This document shows positions 45,856 through 58,280 of a stretch of DNA of 64,000 bases, piece by piece (the stretch's first letter is position 1; every line of letters begins with the position of its first letter). A program made the position numbers and the translations under genes. Source of the DNA: Panagrolaimus kolymaensis (Eukaryota; Nematoda; Chromadorea; Rhabditida; Panagrolaimidae). The stretch is from the NCBI GenBank assembly GCA_028622995.1, contig JAJQJQ010000025.1, forward strand, positions 2,418,001 to 2,482,000. Direction: 5' to 3'. The notes under the pieces were generated by a model. It ran no database searches, was not told the origin of the DNA, and worked only from the letters and a program-made list of their open reading frames with translations.

Positions 45856-46585
45856 GGTACCTGAAAGCTAAATAACTTTAATGAAAGGAAGTCCAGATAA
45901 ATACGCGAATAACACGATACGGATGAAAGCATAAGATAGTTTTAAAGTTCTCAAAAAATAGCAAAGTTAATGAATACCGATAAAACACGTATATATATGG
46001 GTAAAAAGCAACAATACTCAAAACTCTCAATAGCATCTTCATGAAAAAAGAGAAAGCAAGCATATCTTTACCGAATATTATATAACCCATGAGCGCGCTT
46101 AAACTATAAAAAGGGATAAATATGAAAGGATGAGGATAAAAAACTAAGTGAATTAAAGACAAAATGAGAAGGAATATATGTATATATTAAAATGTGATTA
46201 CAAGTATGATAGTAGCTAAAGTAATGAGAGATAAATGTGAATAAGCTAGTAAGTAGGTCATTGGATGGAAAAAAAAAAGATAAAAGTGATCAAAAAATAA
46301 CGCAGAATCAATCGAAAAAAGTTAGAAAATTGAAGAAACAAAATTTTTTTAAAGGATGAAAAATTTTTTTGGGCGCAACTGAAAGCAACGCTGCACCGTG
46401 CATTCATTAGGGTAAGGACGCGGCACATTCAAAACCTGCAATGAGAAAACTTTCACTCGCGTTTTTTTTTTCATTTCCAAGCTTTTTTTTTGTTGAACAA
46501 ACAATCGTCAAATTTTTCATCATTTTTTTTAATGCTGAAAAAACATTATTTTTTATTTTCCTAAAAGTATCAACAAGCAGCAAAC
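45856..46585. other. Divergent promoter region between eL14 and DDX1
   Basis: About 730 bp separates two divergently transcribed housekeeping genes. GC content rises at 46370-46435 (GCAACGCTGCACCGTGC, GGTAAGGACGCGGCAC), just upstream of the DDX1 leader. I see no repeat. The small frame at 45878-46162 is not supported. Confidence 0.5.
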
Positions 46586-49362
46586 ATGACTGCTTTCGAA
46601 GAAATGGGTGTCTTACCCGAATTGGGTGAAGCTATCACTGAACTTGGATGGAAGTATGTTTTACTTTTTTGTACTTTTCATTAATATGGATATTCATATA
46701 TTTCACTTTTTAGCTTGCCAACAGATATTCAACAAGAAGGTATCCCTGCAATCCTTGGTGGTGCAGATGTTTGCATGGTAAGAATTTTCATGGAAACGAA
46801 CAAAACTGAATGATGTGTTTTAGGCTGCTGAAACGGGAACAGGCAAAACTGGTGCTTTTTGTCTTCCAGTATTACAAATTGTATGGGAAACTATGAGAGA
46901 TGCTAAATCAGGAAAGAAAAAGCCAACTAAGCGTACATTTACTTTTTACTTGAACTTTCGAATTACTCCTTATCTTTCATATTTTAGTAGTCGATGATGA
47001 ATGGAATTTGAATGTCTTTGATCGTGATCCTTCATTAGGTATGTTTTAATTATTATCTGATGTTGCTTTATTGATTTGTTATGTTTTTATAGGCGTTGAT
47101 CGTAGCAACTATACGTGTGAAAGTACTCATCCCAAAGCTTGGAGTGGTGGTCGAGCTAACAAAGGTGTTTTTGGCAAAGGTAAAATTTACTTTCTTTTGT
47201 TTCTATAACTAAAACTTTTTTTAGGTAAATATTACTACGAAGCTACTATCGTCAAAGATGGACTATGTCGTATTGGTTGGTCAACAATGGAAGCAGATTA
47301 CAACTTGGGAACATGTGAACAAGGTTTTGGTTATGGTGGCACTGGAAAACGATCAAATGCTGGAAACTTTGATGATTATGGTGAATCGTTTACTTTGAAT
47401 GATGTTGTTGGATGCTTCATCAACTTAGCAACTGGTTCAATACACTTTTCAAAGAATGGTAAAGAATTCCCAGCTGCTTTCAAAATCAATCAAAAATATA
47501 TCAACTCAACTTTTTATCCAGCATTTGTTCTCAAAAACAGCCGTCTTCAAATGAACTTTGGTCAACAACCTTTTGCCTTTCCACCATCAAATGTATGTTT
47601 TTCATTGTTTTTACTACTTTAATAAGTTCTGATTTTTTAGGAATATGTTGGCGTCGCTCAAGCTCCCAAAGAAGAAACAGAAGATTCACCACGTCAAGGA
47701 TTTGCTCAAGGTGCTGTCGAAGCAAAACGTCCTTCAAATGGTCCACTTTGCATTATTATTGAACCAACAAAAGAACTTGCTGAACAAGTCTTCGATCAAA
47801 TCAATTTATTCGCCAAGAAATTACCATCTCCAAAAGTTCGAACAGTTCTCGTTAGTGGCGGAATTCCAATCAAAGATCAATTAGCAACTTTAGATGAAGG
47901 AGTTGATATTATTGCATGTACTCCTGGTAGAGCTTTCGATCTTATTGCTCAAGGAAAACTTCAACTTAATTATGTTCGATTCTTTGTTCTTGATGAAGCT
48001 GTTAGTTGGCTTAGATTTATGACTTTCTTTTGATAACAGAATATTTTTAGGATAGCTTGCTTGGACCTCCTCAAGATCTCTCATACAAAATCAACCAAGT
48101 TTATCAAAAGATTCCACGATTCGCTGCTGATGGAAGTGTTCTTCAAATTATTGTATGTTCAGCAACTTTACATAATCATGGTGTTCTCCGTTTTGCAGTA
48201 AGCTTTCTATCATTCTCTTAGCTTTATAACGTTTAACTTTATAGGATTCAACAATGCATTTTCCTCAATGGGTGGATCTCAAAGGACAAGATGCTGCACC
48301 AGAAACTGTCCATCAAATCGTTTGCATGGTTGATCCCATCGCTGATAAAAGTTGGATTCGAACTCGTTCAAAGAAGGGAATGTCTATTCAAACTGATGGT
48401 ATTCATGAAAATGATAAAATTCATCCTGGAAGTGATGAACAAGAAACACTATCTGAAGGCGTCAAAGTACTCAAAGGTGAATATGTTGCTAAGGTAAAAT
48501 TACGCTTAGATGTTTTCAAAGATTTCTAACTTTGTTTTTTTAGGCTATTCGTCATTTTAAAATGGAACAATGTATCATTTTCTGCCGCACCAAACTTGAT
48601 TGTGATAACCTTGAAACTTATCTTGATGCTCAACAAAAGGATTGGACTTGTGCTTGCCTTCATTCTGATCGATCACCAGAAGAACGTACTGGAAATCTCG
48701 ATAAATTTAAAGAAGGAAAAGTTCGATTTTTGATTTGTACTGATGTAGCTGCAAGAGGTATCGATGTTCGTGGTATTCCTTTCGGCATGTATCAATCATT
48801 GTTTATATCCAAACTTATGTTCTTATTTTTAGTTATCAATGTAACTCTTCCACCACCAGAAGAAACATCATCTTATCTTCATCGAATTGGTCGAGTTGGA
48901 AGAGCTGATCGTATGGGTTTAGCCATCTCATTTGCTGCAACAGTATCAGAAAAAGTTTGGTATCACACTTGTCGTCAAAGAAGCTGTAATGATACTCGTC
49001 GATGTGCAATCTGGTATGATGAAATAGCTGTATGTTTTCCATCTCGTTTATTTTCCTCTAACTTTATTTACGTTTTTAGAGCCTTGGTGAAATAGAAGAA
49101 CATCTTGGAATTACTATTAATCGAGTTACAACTGAATTTGATGTTCCTATTGATGAATATGATGGAAAAGTTACTTATGGTCAAAAGCGTTCTGAAAAGG
49201 GTAAACTTCTTGCTGCTATAAATCTATTGTTACTAAATTATTTTGTTTTTAGAAATTCAAGTTGAACTTGGTCAATCTGCTATCGAATTGGGTGGTGTCG
49301 TGAATGAACTCAATAAACTTGAACGTCAAGTTCAACTCTCTTACTTCCGTCTTTTGGCTTGA
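46586..49362 (+). CDS. ddx-1: ATP-dependent RNA helicase DDX1 (DEAD box with SPRY insert), 723 aa
   Basis: Thirteen exons with consistent phases: 46586-46653, 46714-46777, 46824-46932, 46988-47038, 47093-47179, 47225-47592, 47641-48000, 48051-48197, 48245-48493, 48544-48784, 48833-49029, 49080-49200, 49253-49362. The layout is diagnostic for DDX1: Q-motif region ([19 protein letters not shown]), Walker [13 protein letters not shown], then a SPRY domain inserted in RecA domain 1 ([18 protein letters not shown] to FPAFVLKN), motif II DEAD in FFVLDEAD, motif III SATLH, and domain 2 with [23 protein letters not shown] and [14 protein letters not shown]1 unwinds RNA and acts in tRNA ligation and RNA processing. 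Human DDX1 is 740 aa. One intron (48785-48832) appears to use a GC donor; read through, it is 48 nt and open. A poly(A) signal AATAAA lies at about 49456. Confidence 0.97.
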
Positions 49363-50308
49363 TTTTATATATGTGTTCTTTGTTGTTGTTGTTTCTTTTG
49401 GTTGATGTTTAATATTATTATTTATTGTATATAATTATTTTTATTTCGTGCATTGAATAAATGTTATGATTTTTTCACAAATTTTGTCATCAAACTTGGA
49501 ATTCTTTGAATGAATGCAAGAAAATAAGCGGATTGGAAGAATTTGTTTCTTTTTTGTTTTGTGTTTGAAACATGGCTCTTATTTTCTCTGACCAAATTTG
49601 AATCCATTAAATGTAAAACAATTATTACAGTTCCAAAAAAAAGAAGAAGTAAATTTGCTCTGAATCTCGCATATGCGTCGTGAAAACAAAAATATTGGTA
49701 ATTATTGGTTTTTAGCCCATCAAGCAAAACCACACTTTCCACAGCTATCAAACCAATACAGTCACTATCTCTTACTTAATCCAAGCAACTAAAAATATTC
49801 TTCTTGCTAAATCATTTCTACTTGGAACTATTGTTGAACCGCTTATCTCCACTAAATCCTTATAAACCTTCATGGAAAAATCCATACTCAATGATGATGC
49901 AAAGAAGATCGAAAAGTTAAAAAAATAAGTTAGGCGAGTTACTGTTCCATCTTTTATGTTCAACAAACTACACATTCTAGGCTATTTTGGTTGACAAAGA
50001 TCCTCAACTCGATTACATACACTTTAACTTTAATCAAAACTCCACCAGAATGAATTGTATTCAAAAACGTTCACATTCCAATTACCTTCGAACTCTTCAC
50101 CATTGTTCGCACACATTAACAAGGTTGCCAATATGAAATCCAGTAAAACAGTTTATATTAACATTAAAAAAAATAATAGTTGATACATTGATAAAAACAC
50201 AATCTCAACAACAACAAAAAGTTACAATTTCAAACAAACAAAAAAAGCAAAGTAACAAACAACAAAAGTAAAGCATAAAATAACCATACAATGAATGGAG
50301 AAATGATT
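49363..50308. other. Intergenic, about 950 bp, with unconvincing frames on both strands
   Basis: After the DDX1 3' end (GT/TTG-rich, AATAAA near 49456) two minus-strand frames (49464-49751, 49772-49975) and a plus-strand frame (about 49980-50130, VDKDPQLDYIHFNFN) stay open for 60-95 codons. None shows a domain, and the frames conflict. It could be a decayed gene. Confidence 0.4.
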
Positions 50309-52205
50309 TTATCCATGAACCTTTGTAACTAAAGCATAGTTTTCGTCTTTAACAGACAAAAGAATAGTCATCACATCTTCGTCATTGTCCCAAAGCCCAT
50401 ATTTATTCAAAGTTCCATCTTCAGCATAGATACCAATTCTGCAGGAAAGTAATTGAGAGAGAAATTTGAGGTGATGAATAGTAAGTTTGCCGCAAAAGAG
50501 GAATTCTCCAGGATCTTCATTTGGTTCATCTGAAGAATAATCATTATTTAAAGGATGAATAAACAAAAACAAACCTTCAGGATATTTCTTGTAGTGATAA
50601 TAGATTTTCTTATTGACATTCATTGCTAAATGAGTTGAATCATCAAGATTATCAGAACTTGTGAGCAGCATGGAAAGAAGTTTGAAACCATCAATATGTT
50701 CAATTGGATAAATTTCAAATGAAACAACTTTCGATGGAATGGAAGAGATCTTCATTATTGACCAATATTGATAAGCAGCAAAATTGAACTCTAATTTTAA
50801 TTCTTTGCAAGCATCTTTCAAAGCACCAGCACTTGGAACAAAAAATGGAGAAAGAACGGGTTCAGCAGAAAGAGTTTCTTCCATAGCTGGAGTTTCTGCT
50901 TGAGGTGCTTTAGACTGATGATGTTCCATACGTGGTAAAGATGAAGTTCGTTTGGCACGCTTTCCATACATGCTTTCTATATCACTATCATCCGGATGAC
51001 GAATTGGTTGAGACATTGTTGAAGTACATTCAAAAATATCAGAATCAATACTTTTTGTTCGTGGAGCATAAGGAACGAAAGGAAATCTAAAAATGTAAAG
51101 GATGACGCATTAATGTATACAATAAAACTTACCTATCAGCAGCAGTTACGTTTGCGGAAGGTTTGCTTCGTTTTTTTGCTCTTGATTTTCTTTGTTTAGC
51201 AGCAGTATTACTTGGCATCTTTGATTGATGAGGCTTGGAAGATAAAGGAGTTGGACGAGATGGAAGAGAAGCAGCAAAAGCATTACTGTCACGATTTTTA
51301 GAAGTGCTAAAAAAAGTTCATCATTACACATAGAGTCAATACAAAATAAATATGAAAATGAACCTTGGATTAAGAGAATCTCGAGAAGTATTCTTTGAGT
51401 GAGACAGTGCAGCGTTAGCGCTTTGAGGACGGCTAAAAATGATACTATTAGTCAGTGAAAAATGAAAAGTATACCAAAAAGCGAACCTGGTTCCACGTTT
51501 AGCAATAAGTTTAGGTGTTGAATGAGGTTTAGGACTCGTTTCAATTGGTTCACATAGATGGTTTTCAGTTTCGCAGTAAACATTTTCTTCAAAATAAACA
51601 TGAGCCTTAGAACATCGGTTACAAATCCATGTTGATCGACCATCTTTTTTATATTCTTTACCATGCGAATCATCAACAAAGACGACAATTGATTTCATAT
51701 CACCTTCCTTGAATTTTTCTTTTGCAATAGGAATCGCCTTCTTTTCTTTCAAAAATAAAGCTAATTTTTCAGCCTTAATAAAAAAATCCTTTGGATCATA
51801 GTATGAGTAATTAGCGAAATCATCATAGTTTTTCAAAACGTTTTGTGCCATTTCATAATACTTTGATTGGAAAAGAGGTTCTTCGACATCGGAGACATTA
51901 GCAAGAGATTCTTCAGGAGGTGCAGGATCCAGGCGTTCACTCCTAAAAAAGTAAATATAAAGCATGCGTTTATTACATTTAATCCAAGATAAAGCTGATG
52001 AACCTTTAACACACAATTTCTAAGCTACTAACAACCAAAACAACAATTGCATAATCAAAAAGTATTCTTACATATTGACTTGATCCACGATTTCTTCCGA
52101 ACTCTTCATTTGTTCATCCTCGTTCTTTTCGAATCTGAAAAACAAAAACCATGAATAAACCAAAATCAAAATAATGATGACGTACAGCTTGTTGAGTTTA
52201 AGCAT
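50309..52205 (-). CDS. 519-aa protein: Cys cluster, disordered basic linker, possible degenerate OTU-like domain
   Basis: Six exons (52186-52205, 52072-52134, 51487-51942, 51364-51432, 51133-51306, 50309-51086) join in consistent phases. The N-terminus is acidic; residues about 100-160 include a possible zinc-binding cluster (WICNRCSKAHVYFEENVYC, then ENHLC). A Ser/Lys/Arg-rich disordered segment follows (KQRKSRAKKRSKPSAN, likely a nuclear localisation signal), then a C-terminal domain of about 170 aa. That domain has the order seen in OTU-type cysteine peptidases: a DG step (HIDGFKLLSMLL, where active enzymes have DGNCL), a LFCGKLTIHHLKFLSQLL segment (like WGG-EL-ALA), and a last strand (KDENYALVTKV, where HY is usual). 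The catalytic Cys and His are missing, so if the OTU assignment holds it is a pseudo-enzyme. The assignment is tentative. Confidence 0.6.
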
Positions 52206-53525
52206 TTTCGTAGCTAAACTATAAACACCGTTGATTGATAAGCTCCAAATATACTTTTCTTTTGAAAAAGGATACTAAAAAACAATAAAAGTTAAATAAG
52301 TACGGATAAATCAAACAGCAATCACGCTAAAAACTAAGAAATTCACGAAAAAAGGTTTATTTAAATTTTTATGGAATTCAACGAAAAAGGCTATAAAAAA
52401 AATAGGGAGCATTCATTTTTTTGTCACAAGATTCAACGAAAAAGCGGCAAGCTTCGGTTTACTGTAATTTTCCGTGCGAGAGTAAGTGACTTTTCAAAAT
52501 GTTTGAAAAACGAAAAAATGCTTGAATCAAAGTTTTTTTTGAGTTTGTGCTGTGCTTTTATTTCATACGTATTCAGAATATACAAAAAAGCTATGAAATT
52601 TCTTCAGCAAAAAAGTTAATATGTAAATTCTAAAAAAACGCCGCTAAAAATGTTAATTTTTTATGGCTAATTTATTTTTTTTACATTTTCCTTTTCCATC
52701 GAGCTGTATTGTTTGAAGGAGTATCGAAGGTTCTCGCCATTTTGCTTATGTTTTTACTCCATTTTTTAAAAGGTTACTAAGAAATTTTGTAAACTTTCTA
52801 ATAAAAATCAAAAAAAATATTTACTTGATTTTTCACTTTTTTCTATTGCGTTTTCTTCTGCTTCAATTTACGTAAATTTTTTTAAAACTTTTTTTGAATA
52901 TTTTGTTATTTTCTTTTTCTTTTTGTTTTACTTTCTTGAAGAAAAATGGTATGTTAGTGATATTCAACGGTACAATTATCAAAATGTAAGACTATGTAAT
53001 TATCGGGACAATATTATAATGGTTTTATAAACCACAAAAATGTAGTTAAATGATTCATCCAAAAACTCAATTATTCATGATTCAAAGTTTGTCATTGCAG
53101 TCTGGAAAACGTAAGCATCAAACGTACATAAAAAAAATGCATTTTGGATTAATTTGACACGCCCGAATTAACGATACATGGAAATTTTTTTTTATAAAAT
53201 TGTACTTTACTTGAAAACAATAGTAAAAAATAATATTAAAATTAACGCTCAAACCGAATTTAAATTAAAAATGCATATTTATTTAAATCACTAAAAAAGC
53301 ATATAAAACTCTTTTTTTTCAACCGGCAACTAAAGTGACGGAATTATAGACTTTTTTTTCATTACATAAAGATCAATAATTTTTTTATATTATTCTGGAA
53401 TTAAAAAATGTAAAACATGAATAATATTTTATTTTAGTCTATGATATTTGATGCATTTTTTTCTTCTTCCTATCAATTTTTTATGATTTCACTCACGGCT
53501 CTTAAAGTTCATGACGTTACATAAA
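52206..53525. other. Intergenic, about 1.3 kb
   Basis: No supported gene. The segment 52470-52520 resembles part of 29280-29350 (minus strand), perhaps a low-copy dispersed repeat. The rest is plain AT-rich sequence. Confidence 0.45.
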
Positions 53526-55868
53526 ATGGTTGCAGCCAAAATAGTTTTAATTTTAATTGCAATCGCGTTTGCTTTTATTTTCTTTATTGATAATGCATTT
53601 ATTAATTGGCAGATATTTGATGATAAAATATTACAAACTGCAGGTTAATCCTTTTTCTGTTTTTTTTTAAATTTAAATCGGTTACTTTTATTTTCCCAAA
53701 TTATTTTTTCAGATATTTCAGTTTATTCTGAAATAAAAAATCAATCAACAAAACCCGAACCAAAATTACTTTTTGACCACTGTGATTTACCTGAATTAGA
53801 TCCATGGGATCCTTCAATACTTAAATATTTAAAGCCATCAACAAATCCATTAAAATATTGTTCGCCAATAATCAAAAAATATTCGTATTTTAAAAATGGC
53901 CAACTTTTTATAAACATTTCTGGAAAACCTAATTCTAAATGTCAATGGCGATGTTTGCTTCCAAAAAATGATTATAACTTAAAATTTGGGAATTGGATTG
54001 AAATTCTAAATAATGGCCACAGCCGACCTGAATGTGATATCGTGGAAGTGGAATGTCAAGAAAAAAATAAAGCATATAAATTTTATAATTTTATGCACGC
54101 TCAAATTTATAGACCTGAGTAAATTTTTGTAATCAAAATTAGTTAAACAAGAAAATAAAATATTCAAATTTTTAGTGCCCCTAAAAAATTGGTTGAACCC
54201 ATTCATGAAAAACCAGATGTCCATATAATTATTTTTGATTCCGTTTCACATTCTCAATTTATTCGTTCGATGCCTAAAACTCGACACATTTTACGTGAAT
54301 CTTATGAAGCGGTTTCATTTCGACATTTAAATAAAGTTGGACTCAATAGTCGGCCAAATGGTTTTGCAACTTTTATGGGTAAGTATTTTAAACAAATTTT
54401 CCATGCGAATATAATTTTTTTTAGGAAAATCTGTTTATTCTATTGGAAAATCTCCAATGTCGAGAGGTTATGCTGCAGATTATAACGCTAAAAAAACATA
54501 TTGCAATCACATATTAGATGGAGATCAATTTATTGGTTATCGATTTCAAGATGATGGATATGTAACTATGATATCTGAAGATTGGTGTTTAGGACTTTTT
54601 AATTATCCTAATTGCAAAGGGTTTAGCAATAAACCAACTGATCATTACATGAGGTAATAATGTAAATAATATTTTGACATTCGGCGTTATTTTTTAAAAT
54701 TTCTCTTTTTTTTTGTGTGCTTTTTTAAATTATTGTTTTAGACCTTTTCAACTTCGACTTGAAAGTTTGAATTCCTACTATCGATCCAAAACTTTGAATA
54801 AAATTATTCATAAAGATTCGTGCCGTGAAACATTTCATTATCAAATGGATTATTTACAAAATTTTATTGATACTTATCCAGATAAACCTAAATTTTCTTC
54901 AACTTGGATGATTAATTTGGCTCACAATGATGGAAATATGCTTTATCACGTTGATGATTATTTTTATCAATTTTTTAAAAGCAACAAAGAAAAAGTAAGA
55001 AAATTCAAAAAAATGTATAAAATGACTTTGAAATTTTTTTTAGTTTAAAAATTCATTTGTTTTTGTGCTTGGTGATCATGGGCTTCGATTTAATGGCATT
55101 AGAAATACCGCTATTGGTGAATTGGAAGATGATAACCCATTTTTATTTTTGTCTATCCCAGAAAAACTTCGAGAAAATTCAACTTTAATGGGAAATTTGA
55201 GAAAAAACTCTAAGGAATTGGTGACGCATTACGATATTTATGCAACTTTGGTGGACATTGTTAAAGTAAGTTTTCTTTAAACTTTTTTCAAATAAAAATT
55301 TTATTTGTATTTTTAGCCCCAAAACCCTCGAATACCAAATCCAATAATCAAGGGTAGCTCATTTTTAAATCCTCTTCCCCAACCACGAACATGTGATCGA
55401 CTTCGAATTCCATTTGAATATTGCACGTGTAAAATTAAAAAAAGAAAACTTTCAAAAAATAATTCCATTGTCAAAGCAGCAGCAGAATTAATGGTTTCAA
55501 GAATGAATGAAAATTTGAGAGAAACCAATGAAACGAAAGAATGCGTTGTTCCATTGAGACTCAATTCAAAAATTGCTGTAGTGGGAGAAGAATTCGAAGA
55601 AAAAGGCGATGTCAAAGTTTATCAAATCACATACACCACGGTTCCAGGAAATGGAAATTTTTGGGGTTATGTAATTCAAAAAAGTGGAAACTCAAGTTTG
55701 GAAATTTTATCAGAAAAGTTTCCAAGACTAAATATGTATGAAAAACAAGCAAGATGCGCTGAAGGAGCCAAATATCAATCGTATTGTTTTTGTAGAAATT
55801 TGTTAAGTCCAGCATCAACAACAAAAATGCCGATAACAGAATCGACCATGCCAAAGTTAAAAAAATAA
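53526..55868 (+). CDS. DUF229 family protein (sulfatase/alkaline-phosphatase-like fold), about 660 aa
   Basis: Seven exons: 53526-53643, 53713-54118, 54177-54378, 54425-54653, 54742-54994, 55044-55265, 55317-55868. An N-terminal signal anchor ([16 protein letters not shown]) suggests a type II or secreted protein. Family motifs in order: [20 protein letters not shown] and [81 protein letters not shown] (the GDHG metal-ligand motif of this fold), and [14 protein letters not shown]. Multiple Cys suit a secreted domain. All junctions are in phase except exon 2 to 3: exon 2 ends in phase 2 (GA) but exon 3 (TGCCCTAAA) needs one more base, so there is a 1-nt deficit at a C run. This is either an assembly error or a broken allele. 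Confidence 0.85.
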
Positions 55869-56542
55869 ATAAATTTTGCTGTAAAAAAACTTTGCTTTTT
55901 TTTCTTTCTTAAAATCGGGTAATAATATGTATGGTAGTAAATGCAATATATCTTTTTTGGTTATTACTTTGTGACAGATTTATAATTTAAGAAATTTTGT
56001 AAATAATAAATTTAAATTTCATGTAAACGGAAGCGTTTTTTTTTGCTCTTACTCAAAATTATTTGTTGGCAAATTACATATTTATTATACAACTTCCTTT
56101 TTCTTATAAATAGGGTATTGATCCCTCAGCATGACAAATTTTATTGGCTTTTTATACACATTATTTTTATAACCTGGAATGAAAAAAAAGCGGAACTTTT
56201 CGTTAGCGAAAATTTCAGAATAATAATTTCTTTTTATAGCAGCATTCTATTAACTTCTTTCCTTTTCATATTTTTTTGGTTGATTGGCAGGTGGAATAAA
56301 AGTACGGAATATGTAATTACAGAGAAATTTTGAAACTGTCGTCTAATTCCACTTTAATTTTTAGCGTAGCAACCAAATAACAAATATTTCTAGCTAACAC
56401 CCATGCTGGGTTTTATTTCTTTAACAAATTAATGACAGGTTTTACAATATTTAACGCCTTCCAACTTTCCTATTAGACTCTTAAAAGATTTTTAGATAAT
56501 TTAAAAAAATATATACTTTATTAAAAAAACTTTAATTTTAAA
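55869..56542. other. Intergenic, about 670 bp
   Basis: AT-rich. No gene supported. It should hold the promoter of the receptor gene at 56.5 kb. Confidence 0.5.
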
Positions 56543-57741
56543 ATGGAACTAATGGCTATAATCGATATTATATTTCTTTATTTTCAAATTATGATTTATT
56601 TTTTACATTTTTCTGTTTTATTGATTTTATTTATGAAAAGAAAAGTTGAATTTCAAGGAGCTTTTTTGGATATGCTTCGATTTTTATTTTTTGCAGATAT
56701 TTTATTTTTTATTAATGTAAGTTATTAAAAAAATATGTGAAAGAATGAATTAAAATTTCAGCAACTCATTCCCAGAATAACAAACTTCGGTTTAATGACA
56801 GAATTTATTCAAAATAATGGAATCCTTGCTGCGTTTCATTATCATTTTGCAAATTATTTATTATATTTTCAATTTGTTATTTATGCTTTGATTCCATTCA
56901 ATCGAATGACTTTGTTATGGTTTAAATTGAAATACAAAAAAGTTAGTTTTTATAAAGATTTTTACTTTCAAAATTACACTTATTTTTTAAGATTTGGTCA
57001 AATAAATGGTATATATTTGTGGTTTTTTTATTACCTTTGGCATTAATATCTCCACAACTGCCATATCCAGTTGCATTTTTTAATTTACACGATAGCATTA
57101 TTATTGCTCTTGAATCGGAAAGTGCATTTGAAAGAAATGTTTTGATAGCTGTGATTTCTGTTTTATTAGTGACTTTCATAGTCGTCATTTGCAATCCAAT
57201 GGCAATAAGTAGGAAGAAAGAAATTGAAAGAATGGCGGATGTCTTGTTTTTGTGCAAGTCTTTTCTTCTTCTCTTGTCGCCTAAAGAACTTAAAACTTTT
57301 TTGTCTAGCTTTGTGAAATATATTAAATTACAAGCATTTTTTCAAACATTGAAAATGCCACTTTACAAACTTTTTTTTTCCAGATATTTCGGGTCCCTTT
57401 TACGTTGTCCATTTAATTTACTGTGCAACATTTTTTGGAAGATTATTTTATAAAAACGATGAACAAATGTATCACATTTTGCATGTTCTTTTTCTTATCA
57501 TCACCGATTTCAATGCTTGGTTTGGAAGTATGGCTTTAATGTTTTTAAAGTATGCAAATTTTTAAACTTTTTAAATTTATTTACTTATTTTTTTTTTAGC
57601 AAACCATTTCGAAAGATGTATTTTGATTTTTACAAATCTTTATTTCGTCTCAAAACAAAAGCAAATGAAGTATTTATTTTCACTACAGCCACAAGCAGCA
57701 CAAATAAACTATCAGATGCAGTGAGACGTTCTACTCAATAA
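56543..57741 (+). CDS. Seven-pass chemoreceptor-like gene; one exon junction out of phase
   Basis: Exons 56543-56716, 56762-56941, 56992 to about 57310, 57384-57549 and 57600-57741. Hydrophobic helices run through FLYFQIMIYFLHFSVLLILF, LRFLFFADILFFIN, YHFANYLLYFQFVIYALIP, WYIFVVFLLPLALISP, LIAVISVLLVTFIVVI, GPFYVVHLIYCATFFG and ITDFNAWFGSMALMFL, seven in all. The cytoplasmic end is NKPFRKMYFDFYKSLF. This is a nematode chemoreceptor shape (Srg-type is possible, not certain). Exon 3 offers donors only in phase 0 or 2, while exon 4 needs entry in phase 1. An unseen small exon, a frameshift or a pseudogene could explain this. Confidence 0.6.
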
Positions 57742-57859
57742 TTTTTAATTTTTTTGACAATATGGAACGGTACATAATAATAGGATGGTTATTAATAACA
57801 GAAATTTTTGTTTTTGTTTGGTGCGTTAAATTGTTCTTTAAAGTTTTCAACTAAAAAAC

Positions 57860-58280
57860 ACCTGCACAAATGCATTTAACAAAAATGGTGTCTATAAATT
57901 TTAATGTGATGATCGACAATGTTGTCTTAGAGTACTTTATGTAATTTTCTGATCATTTCACGAAATAAAAAATATTTACAAAGAACATAAGTTTTCTCGG
58001 TGCAAAAAAAATTATGGTAGATAAAACACCTGGCGGATACTTGCGAAAGTTTAGCCATTTAGTGTATTAAAAAGTTTATTTTAATTGTTTTAATAAAATA
58101 CACCTGTTAAGTTTGAGAAAACTACACCTTTTTTAAAGGGAAATAAAAACACTTCCTCACCTTGTCATAGACGTTTCCACAAGGCTTACTTTTCAAAACG
58201 CCGTATATAAAAATTAAGTTTTATAATTTTTTTTCTTCATATTCTTTAGTGTTAAAGAATTTTACAGATATCTCACTAAA
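57860..58280 (+). repeat. Duplicated upstream region of the 58.3 kb receptor (copy 1)
   Basis: The segment containing AACACCTGCACAAATGC, then GGTGTCTATAAATTTTA, ATGATCGACAATG and GTCTTAGAGTACTTT aligns with 59900-60330 (copy 2) in the same order. It directly precedes the start of the 58281 gene as copy 2 precedes the 60361 gene, so gene and promoter were duplicated together. Shared blocks are candidates for regulatory elements. Confidence 0.7.

Noticed and set aside
49464..50130. A gene between DDX1 and the 50.3 kb gene
   Set aside because: Frames on opposite strands conflict and none shows a recognisable domain or coherent splicing.
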